Shown piece by piece: positions 7,792 to 15,787 of a DNA stretch of 64,000 nucleotides. The position numbers and the translations under genes were made by a program. The stretch covers positions 1,798,001 to 1,862,000 of the forward strand of contig NC_015556.1 in the NCBI RefSeq assembly GCF_000213805.1, in the 5' to 3' direction. Numbering within the stretch: position 1 is the first letter of the stretch; each line of letters begins with the position of its first letter. The notes beneath the pieces are model-generated. The model saw nothing but the letters and a program-made list of their open reading frames with translations. It did not search any database and was not told the origin of the DNA. The stretch is from Pseudomonas fulva 12-X (GTDB lineage: Bacteria; Pseudomonadota; Gammaproteobacteria; Pseudomonadales; Pseudomonadaceae).

Positions 7792-9234
7792 TTGGAACAG
7801 CTACAACGCCTGCAAAGTGGGATCGAGGGTCTTGACGCTCTGTTGAAGGGCGGTCTGGTGGCCGGTGCTTCCTATATCGTTCAGGGACGCCCCGGCTCTG
7901 GCAAGACGATTCTCGCCAACCAGGTCGCGTTCAACCACGTACGCGAAGGTGGCCGGGTTCTGGTCGCCACCCTGTTGGCCGAGTCCCATGAAAGGCTCTT
8001 TCAATTCCTTTCCACGATGAGCTTCTTCGACCCCAGCAAGGTCGGCGCCGAGATCCAGTTCGTCAGCGCCTTCGACACTCTGGAAAACGAAGGGCTCGAC
8101 GAAGTCGTCAAGCTGCTGCGCCGCGAGATCAGCCGTCAGAAGGCCACGCTGCTGATCGTCGATGGTCTGCTCAACGCCCGTTCCAAGGCCGAGAACCAGA
8201 TCGATACCAAGAAATTCATCGCCGAACTGCAGGGGCATGCGGCCTTCGCTGGCTGCACGGTGCTGTTCCTGACCAGCTCGCGGCTGGATGATGGCAGCCC
8301 CGAACACACCATGGTCGATGGGGTGATCGAGATGGGTGAGGAGCTGTTCGGCGCTCGCTCGGTGCGCCGCATTCACCTGCGCAAGACCCGCGGCAGCGGC
8401 GCCTTGTCCGGTCTGCACGAATGCGAGATCACCGATGACGGGCTGGTGATCCACCCGCGGCTGGAGAGCCTGTACAGTCACCCGAGCCAGCCGGACAGCG
8501 AAACCCTGGCGCTGGTTTCCAGCGGCATCCCGAGCCTGGACGGGCTGATCGGCGGCGGCCTGTCGGCCTCTTCGGTGACCCTGATCATGGGGCCGGCGGG
8601 CGTTGGCAAGACCACCCTGGGTCTCAACTTCCTGGCGCAGTCCACCGTCGAGGAGCCGGGTCTGCATTTCGGCTTCTATGAAACGCCACAGCGCCTGCGC
8701 CTCAAGGCCAAGGCACTGGGCGTCGACCTGGAAGCACTGGAAGCAAAAGGCGCGCTGCACATCATGTGGCAGCCGACCACCGAAGGGCTGCTCGACGGCC
8801 TCGGTGCACGTGTCATCAAGGCGGTGCGCGAGAAGGGCATCAAGCGCCTGCATATCGACAGCCTCGGCGGTATGGCCCGCGTTGCCACGGGCAGCGCGCG
8901 GCTGATCGAGTTCTTCAGCGCCTTGATGAGCCAACTGCGTGCCATGGGCGTGACGGTGTTCGCCACCTGGGAAATGCGCGACCTGTTCGCTGCCGAGATC
9001 AACGCCCCGGCGCCGGAGCTGTCGAGCATCGTCGACAATCTGATTCTCATGCGTTTCGTGGAAAAAGACGCTGAACTAAAGCGCCTGCTTTCCATACTTA
9101 AGATGAGGGACAGCCGTTACGATCCCTCGCTTCTGGAAGTGGTCATCAGTGATCATGGTATTGAACTCAGCAAGGCCTTCAGACATGCGGCGGGTGCGCT
9201 GTCGGGCAATGCCGTCCCTGCGCAGGACGCCTGA
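7792..9234 (+). CDS. KaiC-like double-domain RecA-family ATPase
   Basis: About 480 residues with two tandem RecA/KaiC ATPase domains. The first has Walker A GRPGSGKT (32-39), Walker B LLIVDG and a single catalytic-type Glu (E64, LLAES). The second has Walker A GPAGVGKT (267-274), FYETPQRL (E297) and LHIDSLGG. The segment ELSSIVDNLILMRFVE (409-424) aligns with the cyanobacterial KaiC autophosphorylation region, so S411 and S412 sit where KaiC has S431/T432. The following KMRDSRYD corresponds to KMRGSWHD. No KaiA or KaiB gene is seen nearby; kinases flank it instead. I prefer the TTG at 7792 (LEQLQRLQSGIEGLD, the usual family N-terminus); another in-frame TTG at 7729 would add 21 residues. The function is probably signalling, not proven to be circadian. 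Confidence 0.9.
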   Translation: MEQLQRLQSGIEGLDALLKGGLVAGASYIVQGRPGSGKTILANQVAFNHVREGGRVLVATLLAESHERLFQFLSTMSFFDPSKVGAEIQFVSAFDTLENEGLDEVVKLLRREISRQKATLLIVDGLLNARSKAENQIDTKKFIAELQGHAAFAGCTVLFLTSSRLDDGSPEHTMVDGVIEMGEELFGARSVRRIHLRKTRGSGALSGLHECEITDDGLVIHPRLESLYSHPSQPDSETLALVSSGIPSLDGLIGGGLSASSVTLIMGPAGVGKTTLGLNFLAQSTVEEPGLHFGFYETPQRLRLKAKALGVDLEALEAKGALHIMWQPTTEGLLDGLGARVIKAVREKGIKRLHIDSLGGMARVATGSARLIEFFSALMSQLRAMGVTVFATWEMRDLFAAEINAPAPELSSIVDNLILMRFVEKDAELKRLLSILKMRDSRYDPSLLEVVISDHGIELSKAFRHAAGALSGNAVPAQDA

Positions 9235-9264
9235 GCCATGTGTGCCTGACCGAGCCGATAAACT

Positions 9265-9627
9265 ATGACAACCATCCTGATAGTCGACGACGAATACCTG
9301 ATTGCGGATATTCTCGGCTATGCCATGGAAGACGAAGGCTACATGGTGGTGAAGGCCAGTAACGGTCGGCGCGGACTCGAGGTGCTCGACCGTGAGCGCC
9401 CCGAGCTGGTGATCACCGACTTCATGATGCCGGTGATGGATGGTCTGGAATTTGCCCGTGCCGTCAGGGCCAGGCCGGACTCGGCGGAACTGCCGATCAT
9501 CCTTATGAGCGGCGCCCAGGGCAGCGTCGGGCGTGCCAGCCCCGAGCTGTTTGCCGCGGTGTTCGACAAGCCTTTCGACATCAATCTGGTGATCGCCAAG
9601 GTCAAGGAATTGATCGGCCCGAGCTGA
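9265..9627 (+). CDS. Single-domain response regulator (CheY-like)
   Basis: A 120-residue receiver domain with no output domain. The acidic pocket (VDDE, residues 7-10), phosphoacceptor D52 in VITDFMMP, the conserved Ser in LMSGA (S82) and the Lys in DKPF (K102) are all present. It should accept phosphate from the flanking kinases and act by protein contact, perhaps with the KaiC-like ATPase, whose gene ends 30 bp upstream. Single-domain receivers next to KaiC genes are common in proteobacteria. The start is the ATG at 9265; the ribosome binding site is weak, so translation may depend on the upstream gene. Confidence 0.92.
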   Translation: MTTILIVDDEYLIADILGYAMEDEGYMVVKASNGRRGLEVLDRERPELVITDFMMPVMDGLEFARAVRARPDSAELPIILMSGAQGSVGRASPELFAAVFDKPFDINLVIAKVKELIGPS

Positions 9628-9923
9628 TCGCCGCCTCTGCTTCTTTCTCATTCAGCACAAGCGGAACGCCTCGTTGGCGTGGCGGTCGAACGCTGCGCAA
9701 GCCGGGGTGAAGGTCGATGCGCCCCGGCAGAGTGACGTGTCGAGAGCGCGAGAATCAGGGATGAAGGTGTAGGAAGGGCATCGCTCGATGCCGGGCTGAG
9801 TGTGGTGATATCGCTGGCCCACGGCGGTTGCAGCGAATGTCTGATTGCCCAGGCAGATGGCTTCACGGCGTCAAACCGAGCACTGCGCTGGCGTACCTGC
9901 ATCGACGCGCGAGGAATTCATCC
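9628..9923. other. Intergenic region before the hybrid kinase
   Basis: About 300 bp with no convincing gene. The last 15 bases hold the GAGGA ribosome binding site of the kinase start at 9924. An open frame continues upstream to 9828 but its N-terminal residues look non-coding. No clear terminator after the response regulator was seen, so read-through into the kinase is possible. Confidence 0.45.
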
Positions 9924-11411
9924 ATGCGCATCCTGATCTGTAGTGAACAAGCCGGGCAACTCCTGCCGCTGCTCGCGCCGCTGAGCGCCGACTGCCTGGC
10001 TTTTCCGAACCTTGTCGCAACGCTCGACGCTCTGGATGAGGGCGTCGACGCCGTGCTGCTGGCCGAGCAACTGCTCGATAGCCACGCCCAGACGCTGCTG
10101 ACCCGATTCACGGATGCGAACATTCCCGTGGTGCTGCTTGGCGCAGCCGACGCCACGGCTCAAGCCCCGATGTCTGTGCATAGCGTCAGCCTAGTGGTGG
10201 AGCAGCCGTTTACCTCCCGTGCGCTGTGCAGTGCCTTGCAGAATGTTAAGAGCAACCGGCAGCCGCGTTCGCCTGACGAGGAACTGGCTCTGCAGCAGAG
10301 CCAGCGCATGGACGCCGTCGAGTCGGTGATCGATGGTGTCGCCCACGATTTCAACAATATGCTCACTGGCATCATCGGCGCGCTGGATATCATGAAGCGC
10401 CATGTCGGTGCCGGGCGCTTCGATGATCTGCCGCGGTTCATCGAGGCGGCGAGCATCTCCGCCGACCGTGCCAGTGCGCTGACCCAGCGCCTGCTTACGC
10501 TGTCCCATCGCCAACCGCTGGAGGCGCAGCCCATCGAAGTGAGCCCGCTGATGACCTCGCTCGAAGCGCTGATCCGCCGCTCCATCGGCGATGGCATCAC
10601 CCTGCAGGGCGACTACCAGCACGGCGCCGTGCGGGTGCTGGTCGATGCCCGGCAGCTGGAGAGCTCGGTGCTCAACCTGGCCGTCAATGCCCGTGACGCC
10701 ATGCCGGATGGCGGGCAGATCGGCCTGCATACCTCGCTTGTCGAACTGCAGCACGAGTGCCGCGCCGCCTTGCCGGACCTGCAGCCTGGTCGCTATCTGT
10801 TGATCGCCCTGTCGGACACCGGCACCGGCATGAGCAGCGAAACCCTGGAACGGGTTTTCGATCCCTTCTTCACCACCAAATCCGTCGGGCAGGGCAGTGG
10901 TCTGGGTTTGTCCATGGTGCATGGTTTCGCCCGCCAGAGTGGCGGTCAGGTGACCATTCACAGTGAGCCGCACATGGGCACCACGGTGCGTCTCTATCTT
11001 CCGGTGGTCGAGGAGGCTGCCAAGGTGCAACAACCGGCCATGGAAGCGCCGCCAGCAAGGTCGCGCATTCTGCTGGTGGAGAGCGATTCGTCGGTGTGTT
11101 TGCTGGTGGGCGAAGTGGCGGCCGAGTGCGGTCATGATCTGGTCAATGCCGCCGACCCGCAGGCGGCGCTAGAGCTCCTTGGGCGCGAGCCCTTCGACCT
11201 GCTGATCAGCGATGTCAGCCTGCCTGGCGTCAGCGGAGTGCAGCTGGCCGAGAGGGCGCTGGCCGAGCGCCCGGCGCTGGCCGTGCTACTGGTCGCCGCA
11301 GCTGCCGATGTAGGGCAACTGGCAGCGGCGCCGGCGCTGCGCAGCATCGCCAAGCCGTTCTCCAAACGTGAGTTGAGCGAGACCTTCGCCGAATTGCTGC
11401 CCGCGCGCTGA
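9924..11411 (+). CDS. Hybrid sensor histidine kinase/response regulator
   Basis: A 495-residue soluble hybrid kinase. Residues 1-108 look like a degenerate receiver: MRILICSEQ at the first strand, VDAVLLAEQLL where a phosphoacceptor Asp would be, and VVEQPF where the Lys strand would be. The kinase core has the H-box DGVAHDFNNML (H141), N-box NLAVNARDAM, F-box FDPFFTTK and G2 box GSGLGLS. A C-terminal receiver starts near residue 380, with phosphoacceptor D430 in LLISDVSLPG and KPF near 468. The GAGGA site 8-12 nt before the ATG at 9924 supports this start. Its kinase core is close in type to that of the PAS kinase upstream, so both may feed the response regulator between them. Confidence 0.9.
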   Translation: MRILICSEQAGQLLPLLAPLSADCLAFPNLVATLDALDEGVDAVLLAEQLLDSHAQTLLTRFTDANIPVVLLGAADATAQAPMSVHSVSLVVEQPFTSRALCSALQNVKSNRQPRSPDEELALQQSQRMDAVESVIDGVAHDFNNMLTGIIGALDIMKRHVGAGRFDDLPRFIEAASISADRASALTQRLLTLSHRQPLEAQPIEVSPLMTSLEALIRRSIGDGITLQGDYQHGAVRVLVDARQLESSVLNLAVNARDAMPDGGQIGLHTSLVELQHECRAALPDLQPGRYLLIALSDTGTGMSSETLERVFDPFFTTKSVGQGSGLGLSMVHGFARQSGGQVTIHSEPHMGTTVRLYLPVVEEAAKVQQPAMEAPPARSRILLVESDSSVCLLVGEVAAECGHDLVNAADPQAALELLGREPFDLLISDVSLPGVSGVQLAERALAERPALAVLLVAAAADVGQLAAAPALRSIAKPFSKRELSETFAELLPAR

Positions 11412-11780
11412 TGCGTTGCAGAACACTAGAGACAGTGGCGATATCAGGCGTTGCGCTGGCCTGCAGCGCACGGCTACAAGCGCGGCAGTACGGCCTTTCG
11501 GCAACTTTTTTCACGCAAAGCACGCCGATGTGGAATCAAAGCGTTGCTGCGTAGTCCTAAAACCTGACAACGATTAGCGGCACCCCAGAGCGCCGCCTCC
11601 AACACCCTCGAAACACCGGGTTGGATGTCGAACCGTTGCAGCACCCGATGCCGATTTTGCACTGCCCAACACGAGCAGGCAGATGCCAGGCGGGTGGTTG
11701 GCAAAGGGAAGGGATGCTGCAGCCTGCATTGCCTCGACGAGCAGTGGCTGGTGTGCAGGTGCCTGTGGTTCGGCTTAAAG

Positions 11781-11914
11781 CCTGTTCAAAGTCTAGCGAG
11801 CTAGAGCAATGCAAGGCGAAAACAGGCGAGGACGCGGAGTTTACGAGCTGTAAATGAGCAGTCCGAGTCTGTTTTTAACGCCGCAGTGCCGACGCGCAGC
11901 AGACTTTGAACAGG
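11781..11914 (+). repeat. 134 bp MITE-like repeat, copy 1
   Basis: A non-coding element with perfect 14 bp terminal inverted repeats: CCTGTTCAAAGTCT at 11781-11794 and AGACTTTGAACAGG at 11901-11914. The interior matches, in reverse orientation, the element at 48024-48157, including the shared blocks CTAGAGCAATGCAAGGCGAA, GAGTTTACGAGCTGTAAATG and CGCAGTGCCGACGCGCAGCA. Both copies are 134 bp, and no ORF is contained. It ends 94 bp before the first gene of the exopolysaccharide locus. Confidence 0.88.
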
Positions 11915-11948
11915 TTTTTAGAACTGCCAGCGTCCATCAATTAAGTGT

Positions 11949-11966
11949 CGCCGTACCGTTACGGCG
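11949..11966. promoter_or_regulatory. Perfect 7 bp inverted repeat upstream of the flippase operon
   Basis: CGCCGTA and TACGGCG separated by the 4-base spacer CCGT, 43 bp before the ATG at 12009. No T-run follows, so it is not a terminator. It could be an operator or a 5' leader hairpin. The binding protein is unknown. Confidence 0.4.
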
Positions 11967-12008
11967 ATTGTGGGGGAGATATTAACCATTGAACGGTAAT
12001 CACAGCCT

Positions 12009-13118
12009 ATGAAAATGTTGAAGGAATCCCTCAAGAAGGTCTTGCCGCGGGACAGTATCGATAACCTCAAGGCGTTGCAGAAGCGGCTTGCCATGGGCTG
12101 GATCCGCGCGTTGTCGCGTTCGGCCATGCTGCGCCGTTTCCATTACTCGTTCTTTTCCTCGGCCTTCGACCGTGAAGCCTATGCGGTGGTGGTCGGCCAC
12201 CTGCAACACGAGCAGAACCTTTCCGGCGCCGAGCCGGTGAACTACTTCCTGCGCCGCGCCGTGCACCGCATCGAGAAGGGCCTGATCATGCAGCCGCGGC
12301 GCCAGGTGTTCGCCCTGGACTACATCAACGACACCGTCGACAGCTACATCGCCTCGCTCAAGGGCAATGTGGATCGCGACGAAGTCAGCTGGGCCCACGA
12401 CGTACTTGCCGAGTACTTCGCCGTGACGGGCGATCACCCGGTGCTCAATCGTGCCCGCGAAAAATTCGCCCGCCTGGAGCGCCCCAGCGGCTCGCCGGAA
12501 ACCCTGCGTAACCCGGATGCCGAGCGCGTGCCGTTCGCCGCTGACGTGAGCACGCCGAGCGTCGACTTCACCGCCATGCGTCAGCTGGCCATGAAGCGCC
12601 GTTCGGTGCGCTGGTATCAGCAGGATCGCCCGGTGCCGCGCGAGGTGATCGACAAGGCCGTGGAAGTCGCCGTGCAGTCGCCGAGCGCCTGTAACCGCCA
12701 GCCATACCGTTTCGTGGTGTTCGATGATCCGGCGTCCGTGGCCCAGGCGTCGCGCCTGCCGATGGGCGTGGCCGGTTTCGATCACAACTTTCCGGCCATC
12801 GTCGCTGTGGTCGGTCGCCTGCGCGCCTATCCCCATGTGCGTGACCGTCACGTGATCTACATCGACGGCGCCCTGGCGGCCATGTCCTTCATGTACGCGC
12901 TGGAAACCCAGGGCGTGTCGTCGTGCTCGATCAACTGGCCGGACATTCCCGAGCGTGAAGAGGCGGCGGCCAAGCTGCTCAAGCTCGACCCCGATGAGCG
13001 CATCGTGATGTTCATTTCCCTGGGCTACGCCGCCGACACGGGCCTGGTGCCTTACTCGCAGAAACTCTCGCTGGAGGAAGCCCGCAGCTACATGCGCCTG
13101 GAGTCGCCTGCTCGATGA
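12009..13118 (+). CDS. Nitroreductase-family protein with long N-terminal extension
   Basis: A 369-residue protein. The C-terminal part (about residues 190-350) has the nitroreductase fold: MRQLAMKRRSVRWY binds FMN phosphate, and SPSACNRQPYRFVVF is the typical SPS..N.QPw.F motif. About 190 residues precede it, mostly helical and charged, making the protein nearly twice the usual length (~200 residues). It is the first gene of a three-gene operon with a flippase and a pyruvyl transferase and overlaps the flippase start by 4 bases (ATGAG). Nitroreductase-like proteins recur in polysaccharide loci next to pyruvyl transferases, where they may act as flavin oxidoreductases on sugars or acyl groups. 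That role is inference. Confidence 0.85.
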   Translation: MKMLKESLKKVLPRDSIDNLKALQKRLAMGWIRALSRSAMLRRFHYSFFSSAFDREAYAVVVGHLQHEQNLSGAEPVNYFLRRAVHRIEKGLIMQPRRQVFALDYINDTVDSYIASLKGNVDRDEVSWAHDVLAEYFAVTGDHPVLNRAREKFARLERPSGSPETLRNPDAERVPFAADVSTPSVDFTAMRQLAMKRRSVRWYQQDRPVPREVIDKAVEVAVQSPSACNRQPYRFVVFDDPASVAQASRLPMGVAGFDHNFPAIVAVVGRLRAYPHVRDRHVIYIDGALAAMSFMYALETQGVSSCSINWPDIPEREEAAAKLLKLDPDERIVMFISLGYAADTGLVPYSQKLSLEEARSYMRLESPAR

Positions 13119-14431
13119 GTGCCTCGCGTGTCCAGGAGGGCATGAAGTACCTCCTCAATTCCGGCTGGATGCTGGCCGAGAAGTTTCTGATGCTGGCCAT
13201 CGGCCTGGCCACCACCGTGGTACTGGCGCGTTACCTGGGCCCTGAGGAGTTCGGTTACCTCAACTATGCGCTGGCGCTGCTGGGTTTGCTCAGCATCGTC
13301 GTGCACCTGGGGCTCACCGGCCTGGTGGTCAAGGAGCTACGCAGCAACCCGGACAACGAAGACCAGATTCTTTCCACGGTCTTCATGATCAAGGTGGGCT
13401 GCTCGGTGATCGCCTTCGCGATCATGATGAGCACCTACTTCTTCGGCAACGACCAGAACTTCCTGGTGCTGCTGTTCACCGCCCTGGCGCTGTTCTTCAC
13501 CCCGTTCGAGATGCTCATCGACTGGTTCCAGGCGCGGGTGCAGGCCAAGTACGCAGCGGTGGCCGGCTTCGTCGGTCAGCTGGGCGGCAACGGCCTGAAG
13601 ATGATCCTCGCCGTCGCTGGCGCGGGCCTGGTGTACATCGCCCTGGCCCATGTGGTGGTGGTGATGATCACCTCGGCGATCCTGGTCTGCTACGCGGTGA
13701 TGCTCAAGCGCGATTTCCGCTTCGACTTTTCCTGGTCGCTGGGCAAGACCCTGCTGAAGAAGAGCTTCCTGATCTTCATGGGCTCGCTGTCGGCGGTGAT
13801 CTACCTGAAGGTCGACCAGATCATGCTGCAGTACATGCTCGGCGAATACGCCGTGGGCGTCTACTCGGCGGCCTCGCGTCTGTCAGAGGCCTGGTACCTG
13901 ATCCCGACCATCCTGATGGCCTCGGTCTTCCCGAAGATGATCGACCTGCACAAGAGCGACACCGCCGGCTACAACCGCTTCATGCAGGTGTCGCTGGACG
14001 TGCTGTTCTTCATGGCCTTCGCCCTGGCGGTGGTGGTGTTCTTCCTCTCCGACTGGATCGTCAACCTGCTGTACGGCCAGCAGTACGCCGATGCCGGACC
14101 GGTGCTGGCGGTGCATATCTTCGCGGCCACCTTCGTGTTCATGCGCGCGCTGTTCAGCAAGTGGATCATCATCGAGGAGGCCTTCATCTTTTCCCTGGTC
14201 ACCCAGGGCCTCGGGGCGCTGAGCAACATCGTCCTCAACTATTTCCTCATCAGAAGCCACGGCGTGGTCGGCTCTGCCTGGGCGACGCTGATTTCCTACG
14301 GCGTGGCTGGCTACCTGAGTCTGTTGCTGTCGCGCAAGACGCGGCCGCTGTTCGTCATGATGACCAAGAGTATGTGTCTGCACGTGTTCCTGAGCGTGCC
14401 CCAATTGATTCGTGAATTAAGGAGAACGTGA
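13115..14431 (+). CDS. wzx: Wzx-type polysaccharide repeat-unit flippase
   Basis: A 438-residue integral membrane protein of the MATE/MOP superfamily (RfbX/Wzx). It shows about 12 hydrophobic segments and the typical N-terminal GWMLAEKFLMLAIGLATTVVLARYLGPEEFG (residues ~18-48). It should flip undecaprenyl-linked repeat units across the inner membrane for polymerisation by the Wzy-like protein encoded at 20659-21942. The ATG at 13115 overlaps the preceding stop. Nothing appears truncated. The gene symbol reflects functional class, not orthology to a named gene. Confidence 0.92.
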   Translation: MSASRVQEGMKYLLNSGWMLAEKFLMLAIGLATTVVLARYLGPEEFGYLNYALALLGLLSIVVHLGLTGLVVKELRSNPDNEDQILSTVFMIKVGCSVIAFAIMMSTYFFGNDQNFLVLLFTALALFFTPFEMLIDWFQARVQAKYAAVAGFVGQLGGNGLKMILAVAGAGLVYIALAHVVVVMITSAILVCYAVMLKRDFRFDFSWSLGKTLLKKSFLIFMGSLSAVIYLKVDQIMLQYMLGEYAVGVYSAASRLSEAWYLIPTILMASVFPKMIDLHKSDTAGYNRFMQVSLDVLFFMAFALAVVVFFLSDWIVNLLYGQQYADAGPVLAVHIFAATFVFMRALFSKWIIIEEAFIFSLVTQGLGALSNIVLNYFLIRSHGVVGSAWATLISYGVAGYLSLLLSRKTRPLFVMMTKSMCLHVFLSVPQLIRELRRT

Positions 14432-14432
14432 T

Positions 14433-15626
14433 ATGTACGTCGAGATTCGCAAGGCCGGTTTCGTCAACAAGGGCGCTGCGCTGATGCTGCACGCCGCTCT
14501 GCAGCAAGTGCGCAAGAACCTGCCGGCTGCCAAGGTGGTGATGGAGCCTGGCCGCGCCAAAAGCCCCTATCCGTACTTCAATCGCGCTTCCCTGGGGCTG
14601 TACCAGAAGGCCTGGCTGTGGCGTAAGGGCATTCCGTTCGGTGACCTGGCGACGCTGGTGCCGGCCGGCATCCGCGAGCAGTACGGCATCGTGCTGGACA
14701 AGGACATCAACGTGGTGCTGGACGCCGCCGGTTTCGCCTACAGCGACCAGTGGGGCCCGGACCTGTCCGAAGAGCTGGCCCGCTCCAGCAAGCGCTGGAA
14801 GAAGCAGGGTTCCAAGGTCATCCTGCTGCCCCAGGCGTTCGGGCCGTTCCGCGATCCGCGCAGCCGCGAGGCGGTGAAGGCGTTCGTCGACAACTGCGAC
14901 CTGATCTTCGCCCGCGAACAGATTTCCTACGACTACCTGACCGAGATCGTCGGCGAGCGCGACAACATCAAGATCGCGCCGGACTTCACCAACCTGATCA
15001 CCGGGCCGGTGCCGGATTACTTCGATCCGGAAATCCACCAGATCTGCCTGGTACCCAACTGCCGCATGCTCGACAAGACCGACGACAGCGTCTCCAAGGG
15101 CTACGCCCCGTTCCTCGAACGTGCGGCCAAGGCGCTGGTCGAGCGTGGTGCCAAGCCGTTCCTGCTGATCCATGAAGGCGAGGGCGATGCGCGCCTGGCC
15201 GAGCAGGTGTCCAAGGCCGTAGGCGGCCTGCCGATTCTGCGCGAGACCGATCCGCTGGCCATCAAGGGCATCCTCGGCGCCTGCCGCGGCACCCTGGGCA
15301 GCCGCTTCCACGGCCTGGTCAGCGCGCTGTCGCAAGGCGTACCGTCGCTGGCCACCGGCTGGAGCCACAAGTACCAGATGCTGTTCGCCGACTACGGGTT
15401 CTCCGAAGGCGTGCTGGACATCAACCTGAGCGACGAGGAGCTGAACCGCGCCCTCGATAACCTCACCGACCCGGTGCAGATGCAGGCGCTGTCCGCGCGC
15501 TTGAATGCGCACTCCGCGGAGCTGAAGACCCGTACCCAGGCCATGTGGAACGAAGTGTTCGCTCTGATCGAGCAGGGCCGTAGAGTACGCAGTGAGAAGC
15601 CGGTTGCCGTGGCGACAGGTCGTTAA
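14433..15626 (+). CDS. Polysaccharide pyruvyl transferase family protein (WcaK/CsaB-like)
   Basis: A 397-residue protein of the polysaccharide pyruvyl transferase family. It has the family N-terminus (FVNKGAALMLHA, residues 11-22), a central LPQAFGPF and the C-terminal GSRFHGLVSALSQGVPSLATGWSHKY block (about residues 290-315) with the conserved Arg/His. Members transfer pyruvate from phosphoenolpyruvate as a ketal on sugars; WcaK of colanic acid is the nearest functional analogue. It begins 1 bp after the flippase stop, with AGGAGA just upstream of the ATG. A terminator follows at 15637. The acceptor sugar cannot be read from sequence. Confidence 0.9.
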   Translation: MYVEIRKAGFVNKGAALMLHAALQQVRKNLPAAKVVMEPGRAKSPYPYFNRASLGLYQKAWLWRKGIPFGDLATLVPAGIREQYGIVLDKDINVVLDAAGFAYSDQWGPDLSEELARSSKRWKKQGSKVILLPQAFGPFRDPRSREAVKAFVDNCDLIFAREQISYDYLTEIVGERDNIKIAPDFTNLITGPVPDYFDPEIHQICLVPNCRMLDKTDDSVSKGYAPFLERAAKALVERGAKPFLLIHEGEGDARLAEQVSKAVGGLPILRETDPLAIKGILGACRGTLGSRFHGLVSALSQGVPSLATGWSHKYQMLFADYGFSEGVLDINLSDEELNRALDNLTDPVQMQALSARLNAHSAELKTRTQAMWNEVFALIEQGRRVRSEKPVAVATGR

Positions 15627-15636
15627 ATGGGATAGG

Positions 15637-15665
15637 GGCGACGCAGTCCGCTGCGTCGCCTTTTT
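15637..15665 (+). terminator. Rho-independent terminator after the pyruvyl transferase gene
   Basis: A 10 bp perfect stem, GGCGACGCAG / CTGCGTCGCC, with loop TCCG followed by TTTTT, 11 bp after the stop at 15626. Confidence 0.9.
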
Positions 15666-15787
15666 CAGCGTTCCAGACCAAGGTTCTTCGTTCTGTCCGG
15701 GAGCGCCTGGTTGATACCCGACTGGCAAATCAGTGTGCGCTGCCGATGACTTGGCTCTCTCCATTAGCATGCCGCATGGCCTGATGG

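Larger units (their letters stand above)
11412..12008. other. Gene-free region upstream of the exopolysaccharide locus
   Basis: About 600 bp between the hybrid kinase and the nitroreductase-like gene with no credible gene. It contains a MITE-like repeat (11781-11914) and a small perfect inverted repeat (11949-11966). The stretch 11412-11780 shows nothing recognisable. The promoter for the plus-strand exopolysaccharide operon presumably lies after the repeat, between 11915 and 12008. Confidence 0.6.
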
